In this document: one piece after another, positions 1 to 9,374 of the stretch
How the letters are laid out: each line of letters begins with the position of its first letter
Position numbering within the stretch: position 1 is the stretch's first letter
From: Oscillospiraceae bacterium
GTDB lineage: Bacteria > Bacillota > Clostridia > Oscillospirales > Oscillospiraceae
Assembly (NCBI GenBank): GCA_022846095.1
Contig: AP025583.1
Coordinates: 2,728,001-2,792,000, forward strand
Direction: 5' to 3'
Length of the DNA: 64,000 bases
Notes under the pieces: generated by a model
What the model was told of the DNA's origin: nothing
Seen by the model: the letters and a program-made list of their open reading frames with translations, nothing else
Databases searched by the model: none
Translations under genes and position numbers: made by a program

Positions 1-70
1 GGCCGCAGAGCACCATAAAAAAGGCCAGCACGGTAAAGGCCCTGCCGATGATTTTGGCCGCGTTTTTCAT
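1..70 (-). CDS. kdpC: KdpC, potassium-transporting ATPase subunit C (N-terminus only)
   Basis: Only the first 23 codons lie in the window; the gene runs off the left edge. The visible residues (MKNAAKIIGRAFTVLAFFMV) form one hydrophobic membrane segment after a short basic stretch, as expected for the single N-terminal anchor of KdpC, which stabilises the KdpFABC complex and assists ATP binding by KdpB. A strong GGAGGAGG ribosome site precedes the ATG, and the start lies 22 bases after the kdpB stop. The call rests mainly on its position after kdpB. Confidence 0.85.
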   Translation of the reverse strand, partial: MKNAAKIIGRAFTVLAFFMVLCG

Positions 71-92
71 AAAAACTCCTCCTCCGCCCCGG

Positions 93-2171
<2,079 letters not shown>

Positions 2172-2190
2172 TGTAGTTACCTCACTCCCC

Positions 2191-4047
2191 TTAACCTAAT
2201 CCGAGCATCTGCGTGAACTCCGCGATGGGCCCCAGGGACAGGGCGGGCAGGAAGCTCAGAACGCCGATGAGGAGCACAATCACGATAAGCAGAAACACGA
2301 ACATGGCGTTGCAGGTGGACAGGGTGCCCGCGCTCTCGGCCACCTTCTTTTTCTCCACCATGCTGCCCGCGATGGCCAGGGTGGCCGCCATGGGCACGAA
2401 CCGGACGAAGAGCATCACCAGGCCGATGGACACGTTGAGGAAGGGGGTGTTGCACCCCATGCCCGCGAAGGCGGAGCCGTTGTTGCCGCCGGCGGAGGAA
2501 TAGTTATACAGAATTTCGGACAGGCCGTGGGCGCCCGGGTTGTTGACGGCGTCCGCCGTTGCGGGCAGAAGGCAGGCGATACCGCTGCCCACCAGGATGG
2601 CGATGGGCGTGGCCAGGCACACCAGCACGGCCATCTTCATCTCCCTGGGCGCGATCTTCTTGCCCAGGTACTCCGGCGTGCGGCCCACCATCAGCCCCGC
2701 GATGAACACGGTGAGGATGACGAAGCCTATCATGCCGTACAGCCCGCAGCCCACGCCGCCGAAGATCACCTCCCCCAGCATCATCAGGAGCATGGGCACC
2801 ATGCCGCCGATGGGGGTGTAGCTGTCGTGCATGGAGTTGACCGAGCCGTTGGAGGCCGCCGTGGTCCACACCGCCCAGGTGGAGGAGGTGGCGATGCCGA
2901 AGCGGGTCTCCTTGCCCTCCATGTTGCCGCCGGGCTGGCCCTGCGTGCTCACGATGTCCACCAGGCCGTTCTGGGCCAGCTGGGGCGTGCCCGCCTGCTC
3001 CTGCGCGGCCACCACGCCCAGGGCCACGGTCAGGCAGAGGAACATGGCCAGGAAGATGGCCGCGCCCTGCCGCTTATCCTTCACACACCTGCCGAAGGTG
3101 AAGCAAAGCCCCACGGGGATCACCAGCAGGAACACCATCTCGATGAGGTTGGTCAGGGCGTTGGGGTTCTCGAAGGGGTGGGCCGAGTTGGTCCCCTGGA
3201 AGCCGCCGCCGTTGGTGCCCAGCTGCTTCATGGAGATCTGGCTGGCCGCGGGGCCCAGGGGCAGGATCTGCCTGGTAATCACGATGGGGTTGCCGTCCCC
3301 GTCCAGGGCGGGCGCGGCGTCCGCGTTGTCCAGGGTGATGGGCTCCAGCAGGGGGGAGCCGTCCTCCGACAGCGCCGGACTGCCGTCCTCGTCCAGCACG
3401 CAGGTCATCCGCACGGGCTCCAGCAGATCCACCTCCCGGTAGGGCTTCAGGCTCTGCACCACGCCCTGGGACACCAGCACCAGGGAGGAGACCAGGCAGA
3501 TGGGGAGCAGAATGTACACGGTGACGCGGGTCAGGTCTGCCCAGAAGCTCCCAACGCCGCGCTCCCTCACCCGGATAAAGCCCCGGATGAGGGCGAAGAG
3601 CACCGCGACGCCGCAGGCCGCCGAGACGAAGTTCTGCACCGTCAGGCCCATGGCCTGGCTGAAGTAGCTCAGCACGCCCTCGGCGGAATAGGTCTGCCAG
3701 TTGGTATTGGTCATGAAGCTGACCGCCGTGTTGAAGGCCAGGTGCCAGCTCATGCCCTCCACGTGCTCCGGGTTCCAGGGCAGGAAGCCCTGGAGCATCA
3801 GGATCAGGAAGAGCACCAGGAAGCCCGCGGAGTTGAAGGCCAGGGCGCAGCCCAGGTACTTTTTCCAGCCCATGTCCTCCTTGCCGTCGATGTGCAGCAG
3901 CCTGTAGATGCCCCGCTCGCAAGGGCCCAGCACCGGGGAGAGCCAGACCCGCTCCCCCTTCATCACCTTTGCCATATAGCCGCCCAGGGGGATGGCCAGC
4001 CCCACCAGCACGGCCATATACAGCACGTATTGAAGCACCGCGCTCAT
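2191..4047 (-). CDS. kdpA: KdpA, potassium-channel-like subunit of KdpFABC, with an acidic insertion
   Basis: A 618-residue membrane protein that selects and conducts potassium. Filter-type motifs include TNTNWQ (about 113-118) and GTNGGGF (about 277-283). KdpA is usually near 560 residues. The excess sits at about residues 207-255, an acidic segment with two DGSP units and one DGNP between a hydrophobic helix and the second pore region, so it is probably extracytoplasmic. Its ATG overlaps the kdpF TGA (ATGA), indicating translational coupling. Function is confident; the role of the insertion is unknown. Confidence 0.96.
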   Translation of the reverse strand: MSAVLQYVLYMAVLVGLAIPLGGYMAKVMKGERVWLSPVLGPCERGIYRLLHIDGKEDMGWKKYLGCALAFNSAGFLVLFLILMLQGFLPWNPEHVEGMSWHLAFNTAVSFMTNTNWQTYSAEGVLSYFSQAMGLTVQNFVSAACGVAVLFALIRGFIRVRERGVGSFWADLTRVTVYILLPICLVSSLVLVSQGVVQSLKPYREVDLLEPVRMTCVLDEDGSPALSEDGSPLLEPITLDNADAAPALDGDGNPIVITRQILPLGPAASQISMKQLGTNGGGFQGTNSAHPFENPNALTNLIEMVFLLVIPVGLCFTFGRCVKDKRQGAAIFLAMFLCLTVALGVVAAQEQAGTPQLAQNGLVDIVSTQGQPGGNMEGKETRFGIATSSTWAVWTTAASNGSVNSMHDSYTPIGGMVPMLLMMLGEVIFGGVGCGLYGMIGFVILTVFIAGLMVGRTPEYLGKKIAPREMKMAVLVCLATPIAILVGSGIACLLPATADAVNNPGAHGLSEILYNYSSAGGNNGSAFAGMGCNTPFLNVSIGLVMLFVRFVPMAATLAIAGSMVEKKKVAESAGTLSTCNAMFVFLLIVIVLLIGVLSFLPALSLGPIAEFTQMLGLG

Positions 4048-4136
4048 GCCTGGTCATCCCCCTTCAGCAGCACCCAGCTCAAGTAGATCAGGACGCCGAC
4101 AGTCATCACGCCGATGGCCGCGATCACGATTTGCAT
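4044..4136 (-). CDS. kdpF: KdpF, small membrane subunit of the Kdp pump
   Basis: A 30-residue peptide beginning MQIVIAAIGVMTVGVLIYLS: one hydrophobic helix with a short charged tail. Size, position immediately before kdpA and the 4-base ATGA overlap match KdpF, which stabilises the KdpABC complex. A ribosome site (AAGGAG) lies about 11 bases upstream. As the first gene of the operon it directly follows the regulatory region shared with the divergent small ORF. Confidence 0.88.
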   Translation of the reverse strand: MQIVIAAIGVMTVGVLIYLSWVLLKGDDQA

Positions 4137-4169
4137 ACAGAAACCACACTCCTTTTTGGACTGTGGCAA

Positions 4170-4321
4170 CTCTACCACGGAGGCGGTTAGCGTGCCGTTA
4201 AGGGTGGCCGCTGCCCGCTAAAGATTCCGTAAAGGTCCGCCCTGACCCCGCGCCCCTTTACGCAACCTTAACGCCTCCGGCCCCGGCCCTAACCCCGCGT
4301 TAACGGCGGGAGGGCTATACT
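4170..4321. promoter_or_regulatory. Divergent kdp control region with four 11-bp-phased direct repeats
   Basis: Between kdpF and the divergent small ORF lie four pairs of TTAACG-like half-sites, each pair offset by exactly 11 bp: TTAGCG/TTAAGG at 4188 and 4199, CTAAAG/GTAAAG at 4218 and 4229, TTTACG/TTAACG at 4257 and 4268, CTAACC/TTAACG at 4289 and 4300. The outer pairs stand 10-12 bp from -10-like boxes pointing outward: TAGAGT (complement of 4170-4175) toward kdpF and TATACT (4316-4321) toward the small ORF. Tandem 11-bp spacing is typical of OmpR/PhoB-family regulators, which include KdpE. That the regulator is KdpE is inference; kdpDE is not in the window. Confidence 0.65.
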
Positions 4322-4347
4322 GGTGTTGACGAAGGGGGGACGGGCCT

Positions 4348-4467
4348 GTGGCGGACGTGGTGCTGGTGGGCGGCGTACTGGCCTTTATGCTGCTGGGCGT
4401 GCCGCTGATGGGGCGGCTGGACGGTTTTCTGGAGCGGGTTCTGACCCAGCGGGATAAAAACGTGTAA
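4348..4467 (+). CDS. Small membrane protein of 39 residues divergent from kdpF
   Basis: GTG start with a GAAGGGGG ribosome site 9-10 bases upstream and a TATACT -10 box at 4316-4321. The peptide begins with about 20 hydrophobic residues (VVLVGGVLAFMLLGVPLMG) followed by an amphipathic charged tail (RLDGFLERVLTQRDKNV), so a single-span membrane peptide is likely. A strong terminator follows directly, giving a self-contained transcription unit. I do not recognise the family. Shared regulatory repeats with kdpFABC suggest a potassium-linked role. Shortness is the main reason for caution. Confidence 0.6.
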   Translation: MADVVLVGGVLAFMLLGVPLMGRLDGFLERVLTQRDKNV

Positions 4468-4516
4468 AAAAGAGGCGCCTTTCAACCAAAACCGGTTGAA
4501 AGGCGCCTCTTTTTAT
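4468..4516. terminator. Strong bidirectional terminator
   Basis: An 18-bp perfect stem (AAGAGGCGCCTTTCAACC and complement) with a short loop and T-run. It separates the small membrane ORF (plus strand) from the PhzF-like gene (minus strand) and can serve both. Confidence 0.9.
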
Positions 4517-4520
4517 GGAA

Positions 4521-5384
4521 TTACAGCAGCTCGCAGCGCAGCACGGGCACCGCCCGTCCCCCCACACGCACCTTTACCCCGCCGTCCCCGGCGGTGAGGC
4601 GGCTGAGGATCTCGGAGGGCTTGCCCATGCGCTCGCCCTGGATAAAGCGGTTTTCCGCCCCCGGCTCCAGGCGCCCGGCACGGTAGAGGTAATAGGTCAG
4701 CGCCCCGTTGGAGGTGCCGGTGGCCGCCTCCTCCGGGATGGCGTAGAGGGGGGCGAAGTTGCGGCAGCGGGCGGTAACGCCGGGGGCGTCCCCGGGGCAG
4801 AACATGTGCACCCCCACCACGCCGTAGCGCCGGGAGAGCTCCGTCACCGCGCCCTCGTCCTGCTCCGCCCGGTCCAGCGTCTCTCTGTCCCGGACGGGGA
4901 GCAGGATGTCCTTCAGTCCCGTGCTCACCGCCATAGGGGCCAGGCCGGGCGCGCCGTCCGCCGGGGTCAGGCCGTAGGCCCGGTAGAGCTCCGCCCCCTC
5001 CTCCGCCGTAAAATCCCGCACAACCTCCGGCGGGGCCATATCCATCCACACCGCGTCCGCCGAAACTCCGATCTCCAGCTCCCCGGAGCGGGTATGCAGG
5101 GCGCAGTCCCCCGGGGCGATTACCCCCCGCTCCCGCAGCAGGGTGAAGGCCGCGATGGTGGCGTGGCCGCAGAGATCCACCTCCTCCGCCGGGGTGAAGT
5201 AGCGGATATGAAAGGCGGCGGGGCCGGTCTGGCGGACAAAGGCGGTCTCCGAGTGCTTGAGCTCCCCGGCCAGGGCGCGCATCAGCGCCTCGTCCGGGAA
5301 GTCCTCCGCACCCAGCAGGGCCACCCCCGCCTGGTTGCCGGAAAACTGTTCTGTGGTAAACGCATCCACGACATATAACTCCAT
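4521..5384 (-). CDS. PhzF-family isomerase-like protein
   Basis: 287 residues beginning MELYVVDAFTTEQFSGNQAGV, the usual PhzF-family N-terminus, with the conserved FSGNQAGVA, ETAFV and VDLCGHATIAA segments and the late GTSNGALTYYL region. Family members adopt a diaminopimelate-epimerase fold and catalyse isomerisations or epimerisations; here the substrate is unknown and no phenazine genes are present. The start was chosen at the ATG with GGAGGTGTAAC upstream rather than an in-frame upstream codon that would read into a repeat element. Possibly distal to recO, but the inverted-repeat element between them may separate transcription. Confidence 0.9.
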   Translation of the reverse strand: MELYVVDAFTTEQFSGNQAGVALLGAEDFPDEALMRALAGELKHSETAFVRQTGPAAFHIRYFTPAEEVDLCGHATIAAFTLLRERGVIAPGDCALHTRSGELEIGVSADAVWMDMAPPEVVRDFTAEEGAELYRAYGLTPADGAPGLAPMAVSTGLKDILLPVRDRETLDRAEQDEGAVTELSRRYGVVGVHMFCPGDAPGVTARCRNFAPLYAIPEEAATGTSNGALTYYLYRAGRLEPGAENRFIQGERMGKPSEILSRLTAGDGGVKVRVGGRAVPVLRCELL

Positions 5385-5413
5385 GTTACACCTCCGGCAG
5401 CGTGAGCTGCTGT

Positions 5414-5574
5414 GAACCTGTCCCCATAGCCGTTCAACGGCCATCTTTTGGCGTTTTTTCCACCATACTGCGTTGTCAAATCTTGCATTCCATCCAGGAG
5501 TGCAGCGATTTTCCGCCTTGTCTGGCGAAAAAAGCGCTCAAAATCTGACCATCTCAGACTATGGGAACAGGTTC
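5414..5574. mobile_element. 161-bp MITE-like element with 16-bp terminal inverted repeats
   Basis: Terminal repeats GAACCTGTCCCCATAG (5414-5429) and CTATGGGAACAGGTTC (5559-5574) match at 15 of 16 positions in inverted orientation. The interior has no convincing gene. The right terminal repeat forms the last codons and the TAG stop of recO. Its size and lack of coding capacity fit a miniature inverted-repeat element; no target duplication could be identified with confidence. Confidence 0.6.
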
Positions 5575-6308
5575 TTATAAAAGTCCAGGGTGCGGAAGCC
5601 CCGGTCCAGCTGGGTGGTGAGGAAGCGCTCGCAGGCGCAGGCCATGGAGCGCAGGCCCGCCCCCTCCAGGCGGAAGGAGAACAGGCGCTTGGGGTCGCCG
5701 TAGACCACGTGGCGCATGGCCGCCAGCGCGGAGCCGTCCAGGGCCGCCGAGGCCCCCTCCCCCGCCTCCGCCCGGCAGGCGGCGCAGTGGAGCACCCCCT
5801 CGGTCAGGTTGAGCCGCGCCCCCTCCGGCGCGGGCACGCCGCACACCGCGCAGGCGTCCAGCAGGGGTTCGTACCCGGCCAGACACATGAGCCTGAGCTC
5901 AAAGGCCGCCTTCACCAGGGGCAGGGGCTTTTGCAGCTTGTCCAGCGCGTAGAGCGAGTTGAGGATCAGCGACAGCAGGGCCGGGTCGCTGCGCCCCTCC
6001 TCGGCCACCGCCTCCATCACCTCCGCGAAGTAGGAGGCCAGAGCCAGCTTCTCCACGTCGGCCCGCACGCCCCAGAACTGCTCCAGGGAACTGGCCTCGT
6101 CCATGCTCCAGAAGTCCCGGTACTCGAACAGGGTCATTTCGGAGTAGACCAGCAGCTGGGCCGAGGCCGCCACCCGGCTGTCCCTGCGGCGGCAGCCCCG
6201 GGCCTTCACCGTGCGCTTGCCCCCCTCGGCGGTGAGCACGGTGAGGATCTTGTCCGACTCCTTGTATTTTACTTCCCGCAGCACCAGGCCCTGGGTCTTT
6301 ACGTGCAT
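5559..6308 (-). CDS. recO: RecO, recombination mediator protein
   Basis: 249 residues, normal for RecO. The N-terminal OB-fold opens MHVKTQGLVLREVKYKESDKI and has the CRRRDSRVA strand. A Cys cluster later (CAVCG...CAAC) fits the zinc-binding knuckle of many RecO proteins. RecO loads RecA on SSB-coated single-stranded DNA with RecR. AGGAG lies ahead of the start, 34 bases after the yqzL stop. The C-terminus (NLFP-stop) is encoded by one terminal repeat of the adjacent MITE-like element, so the final residues may be acquired. Confidence 0.93.
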   Translation of the reverse strand: MHVKTQGLVLREVKYKESDKILTVLTAEGGKRTVKARGCRRRDSRVAASAQLLVYSEMTLFEYRDFWSMDEASSLEQFWGVRADVEKLALASYFAEVMEAVAEEGRSDPALLSLILNSLYALDKLQKPLPLVKAAFELRLMCLAGYEPLLDACAVCGVPAPEGARLNLTEGVLHCAACRAEAGEGASAALDGSALAAMRHVVYGDPKRLFSFRLEGAGLRSMACACERFLTTQLDRGFRTLDFYKNLFP

Positions 6309-6342
6309 GTTGTTTTCTCCTGTATGTAAGGGCCATGCGGCC

Positions 6343-6459
6343 CTAGGCGGTCTTGTCCTGCTCCGCCGCCTCCTCTTCCTCCCGCAGCAGGGACAGGAGG
6401 GAATATGCCTCGGGCAGTCCGGTGGCCAGAAAGAGCTGCCAAAGTTGCTCGGAATCCAT
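6343..6459 (-). CDS. yqzL: YqzL-family small protein
   Basis: A 38-residue protein (MDSEQLWQLFLATGLPEAYS, then an acidic tail) just upstream of recO on the same strand. In Bacillus the short yqzL gene occupies the same place between era and recO, and the pattern of an aromatic, a TG pair and a Y-S-L-L stretch is similar. Its function is not established. A GGGGG-type ribosome site precedes the ATG. Identification rests on context and short-motif similarity. Confidence 0.65.
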   Translation of the reverse strand: MDSEQLWQLFLATGLPEAYSLLSLLREEEEAAEQDKTA

Positions 6460-7009
6460 GCGCAAGCCCCCTTTACAGATAGGGTGGCCCGCGCGGAGGC
6501 GTTTATGAGCGGTAATTTTTTGCGTCAGGAGCGGCGGGCCGATGTGAGCATCGGCCCCTACGGCCCGCAGGGACGGATTGCCACGGGCCTGCGGCCCTCG
6601 CAATGACGGGAACGGGGCATGGCAGTACGTGCGGCTTTTTAGGCGCTCCTTGAATAGCAACTATTTTCATGTTACGGCGGGTCATGTGCCGCAGGGTCCA
6701 GGTGTCCGGGGGACACCTGGATGATTTCGGGCGAAGCCACCTTAAACCAGGCAGCCCTATTTACAAAGGGCACAGGCCGAACCGAGCCCTGAGTGCTTTC
6801 AGGTTTTGCGGGTTACCTGAACCGCACCGCCGCGGGGCCCCGGGTTCCCAGGGTCAGGGTGTCCGGGGGACACCCTGATGCATTCGGGCGTAGCCTCCTT
6901 TAAAAAGCGAAGCCCTGGTTGTTTCTTCCCGGGGTTCTTTGCAACCAAAGAATCCCGCCGCCGGAGGCCGGGCCTTCGAGAAAACGGATTCCGTCGGAAT
7001 TCACCCGCC
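6460..7009. repeat. Gene-free stretch: composite dispersed repeat, copy A, with two nested small palindromes
   Basis: No credible gene. The modules recur near 20029-20395 (reverse orientation) and 36195-36528: a CATTGCGAGGGCCG-type palindrome (complement at about 6573-6605), a GGGGCATGGCAGTACGTGCGG block, CATGTGCCGCAGGG, a GAACCGAGCCCTGAG block and a terminal TTCTTTGCAACCAAAGAA hairpin next to CCGCCGCCGGAGGCC. Copy A also contains two related small palindromes centred on GTGTCCGGGGGACAC (6698-6743 and 6854-6900) that are absent from the other copies. It lies between era and yqzL. Confidence 0.8.
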
Positions 7010-7903
7010 CTACTCGTCCTTGTAGCCGAAATTGCGGATCAGGTTCACGTTGTCCCGCCAGTTCTCCTTCACCTTCACCCAGGTCTGGAGGAACACCTTG
7101 GTGCCCATAAACTTTTCCACATCCTGGCGGGCCTGGGTGGAAATCTTTTTGAGCATGTCCCCATTTTTGCCGATGATAATGCCCTTGTGGCTGTTCTTTT
7201 CGCAGTAGATGGTCACGTCCAGGTCGATGATCCCATCCTCCCGCTCGGAGAACTTGGTCACCTCCACGGCGGTGCCGTGGGGGATCTCCTTGTCCAGGCA
7301 CAGCAGCAGCTTTTCCCGCACGATCTCGGCGCACACCTGGCGCTCGGGCTGGTCGGTGACCATGTCCTCGGGGAAGAGCTGGGGCCCCTCGGGCAGGTAG
7401 TTGGCCAGCAGGTCCAGCAGCTCGTCCACCCCCTCGCCGCGCTTGGCGGAGATGGGCACGATGGCGTCGAAGGCGTAGGCCGCGCCGTACACCTGCATGA
7501 CGGACAGCAGCTCGTCCTTTTTTACGGTGTCAATCTTGTTGATCACCAGCACGGCGGGGACGCGCAGGGCCTTGATGCGCTCGATAAGCTCCGCCTCGGG
7601 CGCGCCCACGTTGGGGATGGGCTCCACCAGCAGCAGCACCGCGTCCACGTCGGCCACGCTCTCCCGCACCACCTTGACCATGTAGTCCCCCAGCTTGGAG
7701 TGGGGCCGGTGCAGGCCGGGGGTGTCCATAAACACGAACTGGCTCTCCCCCCGGTTGAGGATGGCGCAGATGCGGTTGCGGGTGGTCTGGGGCTTGTTGG
7801 TGACGATGGCCACCTTCTCCCCCACCAGGGCGTTGGTCAGCGTGGATTTGCCCACGTTGGGCCGCCCGGCGATGGTGATCATGCCTGATTTTTTGATTTC
7901 CAT
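7010..7903 (-). CDS. era: Era, ribosome-associated GTPase
   Basis: 297 residues. G-motifs are GRPNVGKST (G1), DTPGLHRP (G3) and NKID (G4), followed by a C-terminal KH domain (GIIIGKNGDMLKKI). Era assists 16S rRNA maturation and 30S assembly. The ATG lies directly after the ybeY TAA, so the genes are coupled; YbeY is also a 16S-processing factor. No anomalies seen. Confidence 0.98.
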   Translation of the reverse strand: MEIKKSGMITIAGRPNVGKSTLTNALVGEKVAIVTNKPQTTRNRICAILNRGESQFVFMDTPGLHRPHSKLGDYMVKVVRESVADVDAVLLLVEPIPNVGAPEAELIERIKALRVPAVLVINKIDTVKKDELLSVMQVYGAAYAFDAIVPISAKRGEGVDELLDLLANYLPEGPQLFPEDMVTDQPERQVCAEIVREKLLLCLDKEIPHGTAVEVTKFSEREDGIIDLDVTIYCEKNSHKGIIIGKNGDMLKKISTQARQDVEKFMGTKVFLQTWVKVKENWRDNVNLIRNFGYKDE

Positions 7904-8407
7904 TTATGTCGTTTCCTCTCTCGTGATGCCAAGCGCGCTGAGGATGGCCTCCTCCCGCGCGCGCATCTGCTTTTGCATGGGGCCGTCGTCCATATGGTCG
8001 TACCCCAGCAGGTGGAGCACCGAGTGCACCGCCAGGTAGGCGATCTCCCGCTCCCGGCTGTGGCCGTACTCCCGGGCCTGGGCCCCGGCCCGCTCCAGGG
8101 AGATGACCATGTCCCCCAGGGGCAGCAGGCCGGTGTCCGGGTCCAGCTCCGCGTCCCCCGCCTGCGGGGGCGCGCCGGGGGTGAACTCGAACATGGGGAA
8201 GGAGAGCACGTCGGTGGGGGCGTCCACCCCGCGCTGCTCCAGGTTGATTTCGTGGATGCCCCCGTCGCCGGTGAGGAGCACGTCCACCTCGCAGGGCACG
8301 GCCACCCCCTCGGCCTCCAGGGCAGCCGGGATGACCCGCCGCAGCAGCGCCGCCTCCACGGCGCAGTCCTCCTCCAGCTCGGACTCAACGATGATCGCGT
8401 GTTCCAC
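7904..8407 (-). CDS. ybeY: YbeY, endoribonuclease for rRNA maturation
   Basis: 167 residues with the metal-binding signature HSVLHLLGYDH near residues 128-138, three histidines coordinating zinc. YbeY acts in 16S rRNA 3'-end processing and ribosome quality control. The start is GTG with an AAGG ribosome site; the first bases overlap the phoH stop by 23 bp, so translation is coupled to phoH. The order phoH-ybeY-era is conserved in many Firmicutes. Confidence 0.96.
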   Translation of the reverse strand: MEHAIIVESELEEDCAVEAALLRRVIPAALEAEGVAVPCEVDVLLTGDGGIHEINLEQRGVDAPTDVLSFPMFEFTPGAPPQAGDAELDPDTGLLPLGDMVISLERAGAQAREYGHSREREIAYLAVHSVLHLLGYDHMDDGPMQKQMRAREEAILSALGITREETT

Positions 8408-9374
8408 CCGTTTTCGCCTTCCTTCTGTTCTCGTCGTCCTCGTAGGCCTTGATGATGCGCTGCACGATGACGTGGCGCACCACGTCGGCCTCGTTCAGGC
8501 GGCAGATCTCGATGTCCTCCACGCCCTTGAGCACCCGCATGGCCTCCTTGAGGCCGGAGGTCTTGTCGGTGGGCAGGTCGATCTGCGTGATGTCGCCGGT
8601 GATGACGATTTTCGAGCCGAAGCCCATGCGGGTCAGGAACATCTTCATCTGCTCCCGGCTGGTGTTCTGGGCCTCGTCCAGGATGATGAAGCTGTCGTCC
8701 AGGGTGCGCCCGCGCATATAGGCCAGGGGGGCCACCTCGATGTTGCCCCGCTCCAGGTACTTGTTGTAGGTCTCCGCCCCCAGCATGTCGAAGAGGGCGT
8801 CGTACAGGGGCCGCAGGTAGGGGTCCACCTTGGACTGCAGGTCCCCGGGCAGGAAGCCCAGCCGCTCCCCGGCCTCCACCGCCGGGCGGGTGAGGATGAT
8901 GCGGTTGACCTGCTTGTCCCGGAAGGCGGCCACCGCGGCGGCCACGGCCAGATAGGTCTTGCCCGTGCCCGCCGGGCCGATGCCCAGGGTGACCGTATTC
9001 TTGCGGATGGCGTCCACGTACCGCTTCTGGCCGATGGTCTTGGCCTTGACGGGCTTGCCCTTGGCGGTGACGCACAGCACGTCCCGGGCCAGATCCCCGA
9101 TGCGGTCCTCGTTGCCGGACCGCACCAGGGACACGATATAGCGCACGTTCTGTTCGTTGATGGCCTCCCCGCGGGCGGAGAGGGAGAGCAGGCCCTCCAG
9201 GGCCTTGACGGCGTACATGACGTTTTCCGCCTCGCCGGAGATTTTCAGCTCCGAATCCCGGCTCACCACGCTCACGCCCAGCTCGTGCTCGATGATCTTG
9301 ATGTTCTCGTCAAAGGAGCCGAAAATGCTGATGGCCTGCTCCATGCGCTCGATACTGATGGTCTGTTCCGTCAT
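8385..9374 (-). CDS. phoH: PhoH-family ATPase (PhoH/YqfE type)
   Basis: 329 residues. An N-terminal KH-like region is followed by an ATPase core with Walker A (GPAGTGKTYLA) and Walker B (FIILDEAQN). PhoH-like ATPases are probable RNA helicase/ATPase partners of YbeY. The ATG overlaps the yqfD TGA (ATGA), which fixes the start over longer in-frame alternatives and shows coupling. Confidence 0.95.
   Translation of the reverse strand: MTEQTISIERMEQAISIFGSFDENIKIIEHELGVSVVSRDSELKISGEAENVMYAVKALEGLLSLSARGEAINEQNVRYIVSLVRSGNEDRIGDLARDVLCVTAKGKPVKAKTIGQKRYVDAIRKNTVTLGIGPAGTGKTYLAVAAAVAAFRDKQVNRIILTRPAVEAGERLGFLPGDLQSKVDPYLRPLYDALFDMLGAETYNKYLERGNIEVAPLAYMRGRTLDDSFIILDEAQNTSREQMKMFLTRMGFGSKIVITGDITQIDLPTDKTSGLKEAMRVLKGVEDIEICRLNEADVVRHVIVQRIIKAYEDDENRRKAKTGGTRDHR

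Noticed and set aside
4137..4347. c-di-AMP (ydaO-type) or other riboswitch upstream of kdpF
   Set aside because: The kdpF leader after the -10-like box is only about 30 bases, too short; the conserved signal is phased direct repeats instead.
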